A DNA stretch of 64,000 nucleotides from Alphaproteobacteria bacterium (lineage in GTDB: Bacteria; Pseudomonadota; Alphaproteobacteria; Micavibrionales; Micavibrionaceae): assembly GCA_030750865.1 (NCBI GenBank), contig JASMHE010000008.1, positions 186,001 through 250,000 on the forward strand, written 5' to 3'. Position numbers and translations under genes: made by a program. This document shows positions 7,863 through 16,985 of this stretch, piece by piece (position 1 is the first letter of the stretch; every line of letters begins with the position of its first letter). The notes below the pieces were generated by a model. The model was not told the DNA's origin. It searched no databases and was given only the letters and a program-made list of their open reading frames with translations.

Positions 7863-10800
7863 ATGTCTTCATCTGCCAAAAATGATCTTGTTGCAAAAAA
7901 ACAGGGTGACGAAACGCTATCAGACAAAAGCGAGACGGATTTAAATCCGGCGCATGTTGCTGAACGGCAGGCTGATTTACGTGCGGACCGCATCCCCGAA
8001 GTCACAGCAAAAAAGGCAGAGCAGCTGGGACAGTCCGGTTTTTCAAGTGGGCTGCGTATCAAGGCCGAACCATTGGGGGCTGCGAAAGATTCTGTGTCCA
8101 GTGGTTTGTCCGTCAGTGTAAAAACGGCCGGCGCTAAAACCGGAGAAGAAGAAACATCAACAACATCTGCAACAACATCTGCGGTCGCTTCTGCGCCATC
8201 CGCAGGAACGCAGGCTGAAACGAAAAGCGCGCCATATCAAGCCAAAGGGTTGAATTTGCGATCCGTATCGCCATCTTCCGACGTCTCTTCTGCTGGTGCT
8301 TCGGGTGCAGGTGGGTCTGCTGCTGCGTCACGTCGTGACACGTCATATGACACAGGTGACGCGGGCAATGCGCAATCCCATTTGTCTGAAAGTGGCGATG
8401 AAGATGCGATTTTAAGTCTGCCTTCTGGGAATTATAAATCGCTGGAACGCAGTTTCGGACAGCAAGTAACGGTTTATGCCGCGTTTGCGGCAACGGCGGC
8501 GTGGGTTGGCTATGTATTGTCGTATTTTGCGCGTGCGTACGGTTTTGACGGGCTTTTGGCCGTTTCTCCGGCTGAACTTGGCGGATTACTCGCCGGTCTG
8601 CTGACGCCTGTTGTCTTGTTGTGGGCTGTCATCGGTCATTTTCAGCGTGACAATGATATCCAGCGTTATTCCGAAGTTCTGCGGGCCGAGCTGGAGTCAA
8701 TCATCTTCCCATCCGAAGAACGTACACGCCGCGCAAGTCAGGATATTGAACGTTTGAGCCAACAGGCAGCCGAGCTTGCCGCGTCTTCAAAGGCTGTTCT
8801 GATGTCTATTGCGAAGGCCCGCCACGGCATGCGCAATGAATTGCGTGATTTTATGTCGGCTTCAAAAGAAACTGAGCATCGCATTGATCAGCTTTCGGCG
8901 ATGATCAACAGCAAGTCCAGCGATCTGGTTTCACTGACGGATACCATTGAAAGCCGTACGTCGGTGCTGGACGAAAAAGCGGGGCAATCCGTGCAACGTT
9001 GGGATGCCGCGACAGCGCAGATTATTTCCCGTGCGTCCGATGTCGAAGCAAAGATTGAAAAAGGCATTTCGGATATTCTTGCCGCGGCCGACAAGGCGCA
9101 GGAAAAAACGCGCTCTATTCAGGATGACTTGCATAACACGCATCAGTCGCTTGAAACATCGGTTGATGTCGTGGCCGAGCGCTTGCAAGCCTTGTCGATC
9201 CATTTTGAAGACCAAAAAGACAGTCTGGATCGCACGATTACGGCATTTTCCGAGAAGACAACCGAATTTGCCGATACGCTGGGCGACCAGATCAAGGGGC
9301 TGGATGATGTTGCAACGGAAACGTTGTCGTCCATGACAAAATCAAGTGAGCTGATCCGTACGCATCGCGAGGAACTTGACGAAAGCACGGAAAATCTGGC
9401 GCGTCAAACAAGCATGATTGCAGAGAAGATCGCCGGAAGTCTGGATTCTATTAATGAAACGGCCGATCATATCGAAGCCGGTACATCGGATGTGGAGGCC
9501 CGTCTGGAACGTCAGGTTGAATGCCTGCAGGATGCGGTTGCCCGTATTAAAGAACAATCCGATGATATTGGTAATATCGGTGATGTTGCGGCCAATAAAC
9601 TGACCGAAGCAATGGGCAGCGCCATGACCGGCGCGGATGCGATTTCGTCTTCTGTGCGCAAATCATTGGAATTGATTGATGCGGCAACGGAAAAAGCCCG
9701 CCAGCAAGCCGATGACATTCTGACAACGACATCCGAAAAAACAGACCGTTTGTCTGTGGTCGGGAATGAAAATCTGGAACGTGTGTCCGAAATTGTGTCC
9801 TTGCTGGATAAAAGTGAGGAGCAGGTCACACGTGTTGCCGGTTTTGCGCAAGAGAATATCGACAAGCTGACGGAAAATGTCGAAAGACAAACACATAAAC
9901 TTGAAATGGGAACGAAATCTCTGGCGGAAAGTGTCACGCAGATTATCGCATCGCTGGATGAACCGATTTCTGAGATTGAAAAATCAATTGCGACGGCCTC
10001 CAGCCGCCATATGGATATCGAGGATACATTGTCACGCCGCGTTGATGATTTGGGTAATGCCGGATCTAAAGCGCGCGAAAGCGCCGAATATATCCGCGAT
10101 ATTCTGAAAGAACAGGCGCAGGATATTTCAAGCCTGTCCGGGCAGATTTACGGTAATGTGCGCGGCATCAATGAACAGCTTGTTGAACAGAAGGCATTGC
10201 TGCAAGGCGAAGTGCAGGAGTCTTTGTCGCAAATTGAAGATGTGCGTCAATCATTGTTACGCCAGTCTGAACTGGTTGAAACGGTGTCCGATGATGCAGT
10301 CAGCAGTATCTCGGCACTGGATGAGCAATTGTCATCACGTTATGCAACGATCCGCAGATTTTCCAAAGAAGCGGCTGATGAAATGTTTGAGCTGGATAGC
10401 AGTATTTCACAAAAGGCCGGACGTATGGAAGAAAACGCTACGCAGTTACTGGGCGCTCTGGGGCGTGTTTCCGGTGATCTGACGGAAAAGGCGGAGCATT
10501 TCGAGCCTGTCTTTGAAAAAGCATTGTCGGATGCCGAGCGAACAGCGGATCGCTTTGAAGAGATTCACGGTAATTTTGACCGCTTTAGCGCAGAAAATCT
10601 GGCCAAGCTTTCCGATATGGAGCAGGCGTTCGATGCGGCGCTTGAAATGTTGCAGGATGGCGCAGTCAGTGCGGAACAAAAGATTGCTGCGGTGGAGCAG
10701 ATGCTTGGCAAATCAAGCCGGACCATTTCTGATGCAACGGAGAAGTCATTTGACCGCATTCACGAAATGGATGAATTGCTGTCAGATCAATCATCAAATA

Positions 10801-11942
10801 TCCATCTGCTGACCGACCAGTCTTTGCTGAAGATGCAAGCGGTGCAGCGCGAAATGGATGAGCATCTCCACGACTTGTCAAAATCTGTCGGTCAGGCAAT
10901 GGCGCAAATTTCAGGCGTCGTGGCCGAGCTGGGGCAGTCCTCCGATGCAATCGACAGTGTTTCGGACAAAGTTGTGTCGCGCTTCGAGCGCGCCGGCGAG
11001 AAGGTGCGGGAAGAAAGCGAGTCCTTTAATATCTCTTCCGCCAAGTCTGTGGCACTGACCGAAGATTTGCTGAAACGCTTGCGGGATGAAACCGTACAGT
11101 TCCGCGACAGTTCGAAAGACAACCTGCTGGCCTTGCAAAAAGCCAGCGATGGTATGGCCGTCAGAACAAAAGAAATCGAAGCGCAGATGGAACATGCCAT
11201 GAAGCTGACGCGTGATTACAGCGCTGAGCTGAAGGAAAATGCGACCACGATTTCCGAAACAACAGAACAAACTGTCGAGCGGATTTCGGCATCTATTTCC
11301 GATCTGTCGAAACGTATTGTTGATGTGAATGATATGTCCGGTGAGGCAGAGCAGGGGATCAAGCGTGTGAGTGCGGAATTCGAAGACCAGCACCGCCGCC
11401 TGGATACGGCATCCCGCGCGGCGCTGTCTGCGTCCGAACAGATTACGGAGTCATTCCGTGCGGAATCCGACCAGATATTCAAGATGCTGGAAACGACACA
11501 ATCCACGGTGGACCGTCTGAAAAAACGCGAATGGCGTGCACAGCGCGATGCGTTCATGACATCGGCGAAGTTCGTGATTGAAAGCCTTCATTCATTGTCT
11601 GTGGACTTTACACGTCTTCTGGATGGCGAAGTGTCTGAAAAGACATGGAAGAAATTCAATCGTGGCGATGTGTATGCCTTTACGCGCCGCTTGATCAGTC
11701 TGGGCGATAAGCTGCCGATGGAAAAAATCAGAGCGAAATATGCCGATGATGCCGATTTCAGAACATATGTGCAGCGCTTTATCCGCCAGTTCGAGGAAGT
11801 CTATCATCAGGCACGAGAAAATGATCACGGCGCATTGCTCGAGTCGACATTTGTGTCGAGTGACCTCGGCCGTTTGTATGAAATATTGTGTCAGGCCTCG
11901 GGTAAAGAGCCTGTCATGGTCCATGACAGAACGGTTCATTGA
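7863..11942 (+). CDS. Giant coiled-coil membrane protein, TipN-like architecture
   Basis: 1359 residues. Residues 1-190 are low-complexity (Ser/Ala/Thr, disordered); two membrane helices follow (about 201-222 and 235-258); then ~960 residues of nearly unbroken heptad-type helix rich in Ser, Asp, Glu and Gln, with repeated segments reading like 'ISSLDEQL' or 'SVSDKVVSRFERAG'. A distinct globular-looking C-terminal domain starts near residue 1223 (WRAQRDAFMTSAKFVIESLH) and ends SSDLGRLYEILCQASGKEP. Two N-terminal helices plus a long cytoplasmic coil is the layout of the Caulobacter polarity factor TipN; orthology is inference only. GGGAG lies ~8 bp before the ATG. It stands alone, with 236 bp upstream and 261 bp downstream free of genes. 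Confidence 0.85.
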   Translation: MSSSAKNDLVAKKQGDETLSDKSETDLNPAHVAERQADLRADRIPEVTAKKAEQLGQSGFSSGLRIKAEPLGAAKDSVSSGLSVSVKTAGAKTGEEETSTTSATTSAVASAPSAGTQAETKSAPYQAKGLNLRSVSPSSDVSSAGASGAGGSAAASRRDTSYDTGDAGNAQSHLSESGDEDAILSLPSGNYKSLERSFGQQVTVYAAFAATAAWVGYVLSYFARAYGFDGLLAVSPAELGGLLAGLLTPVVLLWAVIGHFQRDNDIQRYSEVLRAELESIIFPSEERTRRASQDIERLSQQAAELAASSKAVLMSIAKARHGMRNELRDFMSASKETEHRIDQLSAMINSKSSDLVSLTDTIESRTSVLDEKAGQSVQRWDAATAQIISRASDVEAKIEKGISDILAAADKAQEKTRSIQDDLHNTHQSLETSVDVVAERLQALSIHFEDQKDSLDRTITAFSEKTTEFADTLGDQIKGLDDVATETLSSMTKSSELIRTHREELDESTENLARQTSMIAEKIAGSLDSINETADHIEAGTSDVEARLERQVECLQDAVARIKEQSDDIGNIGDVAANKLTEAMGSAMTGADAISSSVRKSLELIDAATEKARQQADDILTTTSEKTDRLSVVGNENLERVSEIVSLLDKSEEQVTRVAGFAQENIDKLTENVERQTHKLEMGTKSLAESVTQIIASLDEPISEIEKSIATASSRHMDIEDTLSRRVDDLGNAGSKARESAEYIRDILKEQAQDISSLSGQIYGNVRGINEQLVEQKALLQGEVQESLSQIEDVRQSLLRQSELVETVSDDAVSSISALDEQLSSRYATIRRFSKEAADEMFELDSSISQKAGRMEENATQLLGALGRVSGDLTEKAEHFEPVFEKALSDAERTADRFEEIHGNFDRFSAENLAKLSDMEQAFDAALEMLQDGAVSAEQKIAAVEQMLGKSSRTISDATEKSFDRIHEMDELLSDQSSNIHLLTDQSLLKMQAVQREMDEHLHDLSKSVGQAMAQISGVVAELGQSSDAIDSVSDKVVSRFERAGEKVREESESFNISSAKSVALTEDLLKRLRDETVQFRDSSKDNLLALQKASDGMAVRTKEIEAQMEHAMKLTRDYSAELKENATTISETTEQTVERISASISDLSKRIVDVNDMSGEAEQGIKRVSAEFEDQHRRLDTASRAALSASEQITESFRAESDQIFKMLETTQSTVDRLKKREWRAQRDAFMTSAKFVIESLHSLSVDFTRLLDGEVSEKTWKKFNRGDVYAFTRRLISLGDKLPMEKIRAKYADDADFRTYVQRFIRQFEEVYHQARENDHGALLESTFVSSDLGRLYEILCQASGKEPVMVHDRTVH

Positions 11943-12155
11943 TCGATCACGAATTCCTTCGTTTCCCAATATTCTCTTGTTGCATAGAGTAAGTGTTACA
12001 GAGAGCGGGGTGTACACAATATGTGCGTCCTGTCTCTGTGCGCTATCATTTTGTTTTTACAGAATAAAACCTTTTTCTTGTTTTTGGATTGTGCATTGGC
12101 TTTTTTTTATTCTGTGCTAATATTTTATTCAGATTTGTCGCTTATTCTGGGATTT

Positions 12156-12180
12156 CATGCGCATCCATTTCCTGCGCATG
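12156..12180 (+). promoter_or_regulatory. Hairpin in leader of HAD gene
   Basis: A perfect 8-bp inverted repeat (CATGCGCA / TGCGCATG) with a 9-base loop ends 23 bp before the ATG at 12204. There is no T-run, so it is not a terminator. It may be a 5'-UTR hairpin or an operator palindrome. Weak evidence beyond the symmetry. Confidence 0.35.
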
Positions 12181-12203
12181 CTTAACAAGGGATCATAGGT
12201 TCA

Positions 12204-13136
12204 ATGAGTGTTCTAAAAACAAAATTTTGTGAAGGTATTTCAGATATATCAGATAGTTATGCCGCGTTTGTGATTGATCAATGGGGTGTGCTGCATAATG
12301 GTGAAGAACCGTATGAAGGCGTTATCGATTGTTTGAAACATCTGAAAGAACGAAAAAAACAAATTATTATTTTGTCCAATTCGGGCAAGCGGGCCGAAGA
12401 AAATAAAGAGCGCCTGAAATCACTTGGCATCGGGCCGAGCCTTTATACCGATATTGTGACATCCGGTGAAATCACCTGGCAGGGGCTGCATGATCAAAAA
12501 GACGGTGTTTTTAAAGATATCGGTCATAAATGCTTTTTGATGAGCCGTGGCGGTGACCGTTCAATCATCGCGGGGCTTGATATCGAGGTTGTTGACGATA
12601 TTCAGGACGCTGACTTTCTGATGATTAGCGGCACGGATGCGCCTGAAAAGACTTTGGTTGATTATTATGAACCGATTTTGAAGGCGGCCATCCGCAGACG
12701 TTTGAAAGCCGTTTGTGCCAATCCGGATAGTCGCGCGTTGATCGGTGACGGTTATGTGATGGGACCGGGTATGATTGCCCGCCGTTATCAGGATTTTGGC
12801 GGTGTTGTTCATTATATCGGTAAGCCGCATGCGCCGATTTTCCAGCATTGCATCAAGATGTTACAGGAAAGAGATATTTATCCCGGCCAGACTGTGATGA
12901 TCGGTGACACGATGGCACATGATATTATTGGTGCGGCCGCTGTGAATATTGATACATGTCTTGTGAAGACGGGGTTGCATCACGGGTCTTTTGCGAAATG
13001 CACCAACCCGACGGAAGTGGATCATGCGCTGAATATCCTGACGCTGCAATATCACAATATCCGGCCGAATTATCTGGTTGATGTGATGAAGTGGGGTAAG
13101 GCGTTGCCAGACCGTAAGCACAAAAAGCGTTCTTAA
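12204..13136 (+). CDS. HAD-IIA family hydrolase (TIGR01459-like)
   Basis: 310-residue haloacid dehalogenase-type phosphatase of the NagD-related IIA class. Motif I reads DQWGVLHNG (residues ~23-31), in which Trp stands at the usual second Asp position; DxWGVLHDG-type motifs are normal for this alphaproteobacterial subfamily. Motif II is ILSNSG and the C-terminal Asp motif is MIGDTMAHDIIGA. The substrate is unknown; homologues are annotated as sugar- or nucleotide-phosphatases. A hairpin lies just upstream. It is convergent with the patatin gene, with ~127 bp between them. Confidence 0.88.
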   Translation: MSVLKTKFCEGISDISDSYAAFVIDQWGVLHNGEEPYEGVIDCLKHLKERKKQIIILSNSGKRAEENKERLKSLGIGPSLYTDIVTSGEITWQGLHDQKDGVFKDIGHKCFLMSRGGDRSIIAGLDIEVVDDIQDADFLMISGTDAPEKTLVDYYEPILKAAIRRRLKAVCANPDSRALIGDGYVMGPGMIARRYQDFGGVVHYIGKPHAPIFQHCIKMLQERDIYPGQTVMIGDTMAHDIIGAAAVNIDTCLVKTGLHHGSFAKCTNPTEVDHALNILTLQYHNIRPNYLVDVMKWGKALPDRKHKKRS

Positions 13137-13263
13137 CAGTTATATTGAGTTCTCGACAGGTTGAACATGACAGGTGGGCGGCGTGTTGCGCTCGCAGCGG
13201 AGCAGTATGTGTTGCCTGATCTGGGCGTATCTCTGTGGTCCGGTTTCGTCGCGTTTGGTCGCC

Positions 13264-14250
13264 TCAGTCTTGTCCCAATGTTGGGGTCGGGGGCAGCAGA
13301 ACAGACATTGCGGCCTGAATATTTTCCAGATTTTCTTCTACGGCTTCTTCGCCCAGCTTGATCAGTTCGTCGGCTTTCTCGAATTCCAGCAAACCGATAT
13401 GTCCGATATGTGGTTTGATATGAATGTCAGGCGGATCACCGGCAAGGCGGGACCGCGTCAGACGGTCCTGCATAATATTCAAGGCGGACACCATAACGCC
13501 GAACAGGCTGGGATTATTATGTTCGCGCCGGAACAGGCGTTTTTGCATAGATCCTTTGAACTTCTTCTGATCTTCGGGCGATACGTCGTTATCGTTGAAA
13601 ACATCAAAACCTGCAACGGTCTGGAATTTTTGTCCGGGCTTTGCGGCCTTGCCGATCAGATCGGCATTCAAATCGACTGCAATTGTCAGGCGCGATCCGA
13701 GTGCGAGCGCCGTTGATACCGGCACAGGGTTGACGAGCGCGCCGTCAATCAGGTTGCGTTGACTGATTTCCACTGGCGGGAAAACACCGGGCAGGGCGAA
13801 CGAGGCCCGCACAGCATCAATAAAGTTCCCGCGCCGAAGCCAGACTTCGTGCCCTGTGACCATATCTGTTGCAATGGCAACAAACGGGTGAGGCAAGTCT
13901 TCGATATTCATGTCCTGGAAATATTCTTCCATCAGGGCGACCAGCTTTTTCCCGCCAATCAAACCGGCACTGCGGACGCGGAAATCAAGATAGGTAAATA
14001 TTTTGCGGCGGTTGAGTGAAAGCGCCCACTCTTCGAGTTCATCAAGCGTATCTGTCAGATAACAGCCGCCCACAAGCGCGCCGATAGATGTGCCCGCAAC
14101 GATGGTTGGCTCGATGTTGTATTTCTTGAGCGCCTTTAAAACACCAATATGCGCAAAGCCCCGCGCAACCCCGCCACCAAGTGCGAGGCCGATTTTTGCC
14201 GGAGGTGGCGTCGGTGTCTTTGTCGGATTATTCTTTTCTTCTTCGATCAT
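13264..14250 (-). CDS. Patatin-like phospholipase (RssA/NTE type)
   Basis: 328-residue serine lipase. The oxyanion-hole motif GGGVARGFAHIG (near residue 25) and nucleophile motif GTSIGA (near 58) are present, with the dyad Asp in IDGALVNPVP (about 175). This places it in the bacterial RssA-like patatin group, probably acting on membrane phospholipids or acyl esters. I prefer the ATG at 14250 (MIEEEKNN); the open frame extends to 14289 without added homology. Divergent from the ABC exporter at 14347, so the ~97-bp gap contains both promoters. Confidence 0.9.
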   Translation of the reverse strand: MIEEEKNNPTKTPTPPPAKIGLALGGGVARGFAHIGVLKALKKYNIEPTIVAGTSIGALVGGCYLTDTLDELEEWALSLNRRKIFTYLDFRVRSAGLIGGKKLVALMEEYFQDMNIEDLPHPFVAIATDMVTGHEVWLRRGNFIDAVRASFALPGVFPPVEISQRNLIDGALVNPVPVSTALALGSRLTIAVDLNADLIGKAAKPGQKFQTVAGFDVFNDNDVSPEDQKKFKGSMQKRLFRREHNNPSLFGVMVSALNIMQDRLTRSRLAGDPPDIHIKPHIGHIGLLEFEKADELIKLGEEAVEENLENIQAAMSVLLPPTPTLGQD

Positions 14251-14346
14251 GTGCAGTACAACTCTATTGAATTTAGTCCATAATAGCATGAAAATATTAA
14301 AAAAAGTAAAGAAACGCTATTCTAGTACTTTGAAAAACAAAGAAAA

Positions 14347-16107
14347 ATGATGCAAGGCACAAACAAAGAATTCAAAACATCGGCACTGGTCGCCCGTTTG
14401 ATCCGCGATTATCTGAAGCCGTATTTCCCGCGCATTTTGCTGGCTTTTTTGCTGATGGTGATTGCAGCGGCTATGACGGCGGCGTTTGCCAAGTTGATCG
14501 AACCGATTTTGGATGAGGTTCTGAACAATAAACAGCGGCATTTAATCTGGCCGATGGCATCGGCTGTCTTTGCGGCCTTTGCTATTCGAGGACTTGCGAC
14601 ATACGGGCATACATTGCTGATGAACAAAACGGGCCATGAAATTATCGCGCAAATCCAGCATGAATTGATTGAAAAATATATGTCTCTTGATCTTGTCTTC
14701 TTTCATCAGAATACAAGCGGCCAGTTATCATCTCGGATCATCAATGATGTGACGGTGATGCGGAACGCCGTTGTTGATGCGATGACGGGCTTTGGCAAAA
14801 ACCTGATGACGCTGGTGTTTCTGGTTGCGCTTATGTTCTATCAGGATTGGGTCTTGTCGCTTATTGCATTTGTGGCGTTGCCGTTTGGGGCGGCGTTTGT
14901 GGTGGTTATCAGCAAGAAGATCCGCCGTGTATCAGGTAATATTCAGGGCGAGATCGGTCATCTGTCCGAGGTTTTAATCCAGATTTTTCAGGGCATCCGT
15001 CAGGTCAAAGCGTACGGTCAGGAAAAGTTCGAGCAAAAACGGGCCGGTGAGCGCGTGGATCAGCTAAAACGGCATGCAATCAAGGCCGTGCGTCTTGGAA
15101 CATTGTCAGTGCCGTTTAACGAAGCATTGGTCGGATTGGCCATTATGGGCGTAATTGTTTATGGCGGGTTCCAGATCGCAGATGGTGACATGACGACGGG
15201 CCAGTTAATGTCATTCATTGCGGCATTTTCACTGGCTTATGAACCGATGAAAAAGCTGGCAAAGCTGAATAATGCGCTGCAAATGGGTCTTGGCGCGTCT
15301 GAGCGTGTTTTTGAAATTCTAGACCAGCAGCCGCAGGTCGTCGATCAGCGCGGCGCAAAAAACGTAACACTGAAAAAGCCCGATATCGTGTTTCAGGACG
15401 TAACATTCGGGTATGAAGATGATGGCTATGCATTAAATGGCGTGTCTTTTACCGCTGATAAAGGGAAGGTCACCGCATTGGTCGGGCCGTCGGGCAGCGG
15501 TAAAACGACATGTTTGAACCTGATTCCACGTTTTTATGATTTGCAGGGCGGCAGTATTGAGCTTGGCGGCCATGACATTGCAAAAATCAAATTAAAATCC
15601 TTGCGCGCGAACATTGCGCTTGTGTCACAGGATATCACAATTTTTGATGATACGGTGCGGGCGAATATTGCATATGGCCTGCAAAAGACGACGGAAAAAG
15701 ATGTGATTAAGGCCGCAAAGGCGGCTGCTGCGCATGAATTTATTGTGGATATGCCTGATGGCTATGACACGCGTCTGGGCGAAAATGGCGTGAAGTTATC
15801 CGGCGGGCAGCGTCAACGTTTATCTATCGCGCGGGCCATCTTGCGGAATGCGCCGATTTTACTGTTGGATGAAGCGACCTCGGCTCTTGATAATGAATCC
15901 GAAAAGCTGATCCAGAAATCACTGGAAAAGTTCCGCAAGGGGCGCACCGTTGTTGTGATCGCGCACCGCTTATCAACTGTCAAGGATGCGGATAAAATTG
16001 TGGTGCTGAACGAGGGGCGCGTTGTCGAAGAAGGGGCGCACGATGCGCTGATGAAACAAAATGACGGAATTTACACGACAATGTATCAGGCCGGACTGAA
16101 GGAATAA
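14347..16107 (+). CDS. ABC exporter, MsbA-like (TMD-NBD fusion)
   Basis: 586-residue half-transporter. About six membrane helices occupy residues 25-310; the ATPase domain follows with Walker A GPSGSGKTT, signature LSGGQRQR, Walker B ILLLDEATSALD and switch IAHRLST. Length and sequence resemble MsbA/lipid A-core flippases and related alphaproteobacterial exporters. The cargo cannot be decided from sequence; no glycosyltransferase genes are adjacent. It overlaps the start of the DUF192 gene by one base (TAATG), so the two are translationally coupled. Confidence 0.92.
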   Translation: MMQGTNKEFKTSALVARLIRDYLKPYFPRILLAFLLMVIAAAMTAAFAKLIEPILDEVLNNKQRHLIWPMASAVFAAFAIRGLATYGHTLLMNKTGHEIIAQIQHELIEKYMSLDLVFFHQNTSGQLSSRIINDVTVMRNAVVDAMTGFGKNLMTLVFLVALMFYQDWVLSLIAFVALPFGAAFVVVISKKIRRVSGNIQGEIGHLSEVLIQIFQGIRQVKAYGQEKFEQKRAGERVDQLKRHAIKAVRLGTLSVPFNEALVGLAIMGVIVYGGFQIADGDMTTGQLMSFIAAFSLAYEPMKKLAKLNNALQMGLGASERVFEILDQQPQVVDQRGAKNVTLKKPDIVFQDVTFGYEDDGYALNGVSFTADKGKVTALVGPSGSGKTTCLNLIPRFYDLQGGSIELGGHDIAKIKLKSLRANIALVSQDITIFDDTVRANIAYGLQKTTEKDVIKAAKAAAAHEFIVDMPDGYDTRLGENGVKLSGGQRQRLSIARAILRNAPILLLDEATSALDNESEKLIQKSLEKFRKGRTVVVIAHRLSTVKDADKIVVLNEGRVVEEGAHDALMKQNDGIYTTMYQAGLKE

Positions 16108-16685
16108 TGATGCAAGTGATCTATATGATATTTGTCTGTCTTTTGCTCTTGATGCAGCCTGTTGCGGCCCAGCAGCAGGAGAACAGCAGGACACAGAACA
16201 ATAATAATAAGGTTACCGATATCACGGCGCCCGCCGCGGATGTGACGGAGCAGGGCGCCCTGTCATCATCATTATCCTCTGCTGCTGCGGCCGATCAGCA
16301 CGCTGTACCATCCTTGCCAGTGCTGGAGATTAAAACACGCGACGGGCAGGTGGTCCGGTTTCATGTCGAGGTTGTTGATACGCCCGAAAGTCGTGCCAAA
16401 GGTATGATGTTCAGGCAGGCCATGCCCGAAGATCAGGGCATGTTCTTTATTTTCGAAGATTCGCGCCGCCGTTCTTTCTGGATGAAAAATACCCTCATTC
16501 CGCTGGATATCATCTTTATCGATAAAAATGGTGTGATCCGGCATATTCATCATGATGCGGTTCCGCAGGATGAAACACCGATTCCATCCCGGGCCGATAT
16601 CCTGACTGTGCTTGAAATTAACGGCGGTCAGGCCGCGGAAAAAGGGATTCATGTTGGCGACCGCATTTTTCATGAAATTTTTTAG
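16107..16685 (+). CDS. Exported DUF192 protein
   Basis: 192 residues. An N-terminal signal peptide (MMQVIYMIFVCLLLLMQPVAA) is followed by a Gln/Asn/Ser-rich linker of ~50 residues and then the DUF192 domain (about 75-190), recognised by AKGMMFRQAMPEDQGMFFIF, RRSFWMKNTLIPLDIIFID and the closing VLEINGG motif. DUF192 domains are small beta-barrels of unknown biochemical role found in exported bacterial and archaeal proteins. Coupled to the upstream ABC exporter by an ATG/TAA overlap. The next gene downstream is tRNA-Pro, ~90 bp away. Confidence 0.88.
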   Translation: MMQVIYMIFVCLLLLMQPVAAQQQENSRTQNNNNKVTDITAPAADVTEQGALSSSLSSAAAADQHAVPSLPVLEIKTRDGQVVRFHVEVVDTPESRAKGMMFRQAMPEDQGMFFIFEDSRRRSFWMKNTLIPLDIIFIDKNGVIRHIHHDAVPQDETPIPSRADILTVLEINGGQAAEKGIHVGDRIFHEIF

Positions 16686-16734
16686 GAATTAAGCTTGCGC
16701 TTTAGAAGAAGTTTCGTTAAGAATGCAGTTCTGA

Positions 16735-16773
16735 AAAGCAATATTGCTTTGTAAAGACGTTTTTAAAGTCTTT
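16735..16773 (+). other. Palindrome and weak hairpin before tRNA-Pro
   Basis: A perfect 16-bp palindrome (16735-16750, half-site AAAGCAAT) is followed by a 6-bp hairpin (AAAGAC / GTCTTT, 16753-16773) running into a T4 stretch just before the tRNA. This may be a weak terminator for the ABC-DUF192 operon or part of the tRNA promoter region. Suggestive only. Confidence 0.3.
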
Positions 16774-16774
16774 T

Positions 16775-16851
16775 CGGGGTGTAGCGCAGTCTGGTAGCGC
16801 GCCTGCTTTGGGAGCAGGATGTCGGGAGTTCGAATCTCTCCACCCCGACCA
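16775..16851 (+). tRNA. tRNA-Pro (TGG anticodon)
   Basis: A complete cloverleaf is readable: 7-bp acceptor stem CGGGGTG / CACCCCG, D arm, anticodon stem CCTGC / GCAGG enclosing TTTGGGA (anticodon TGG), T arm with GTTCGAATC, and a genomically encoded CCA end. Confidence 0.97.
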
Positions 16852-16896
16852 TTTTTCCTTTTATTATTCAGCCTTTCTATTCGATTTGTCTGCCGC

Positions 16897-16919
16897 TATA
16901 ATGCGGCCTGCGCATTATA
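16897..16919. promoter_or_regulatory. Inverted repeat upstream of ECF sigma gene
   Basis: A perfect 9-bp inverted repeat (TATAATGCG / CGCATTATA) around a 5-base loop lies 45 bp after tRNA-Pro and 67 bp before the sigma factor ATG. No T-run follows, so a terminator is unlikely in either direction. It may be an operator or promoter-overlapping palindrome for the sigma/anti-sigma operon. Confidence 0.4.
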
Positions 16920-16985
16920 CGATTTATTCATATAACTGACGCATAATACGGACCAATCAATTGTGATCGACACGGACTCGCATAT

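Noticed and set aside
8134-11557. Many long open frames opposite the coiled-coil gene
   Set aside because: They are shadows of a long gene with biased codon use; none shows homology or a ribosome-binding site.
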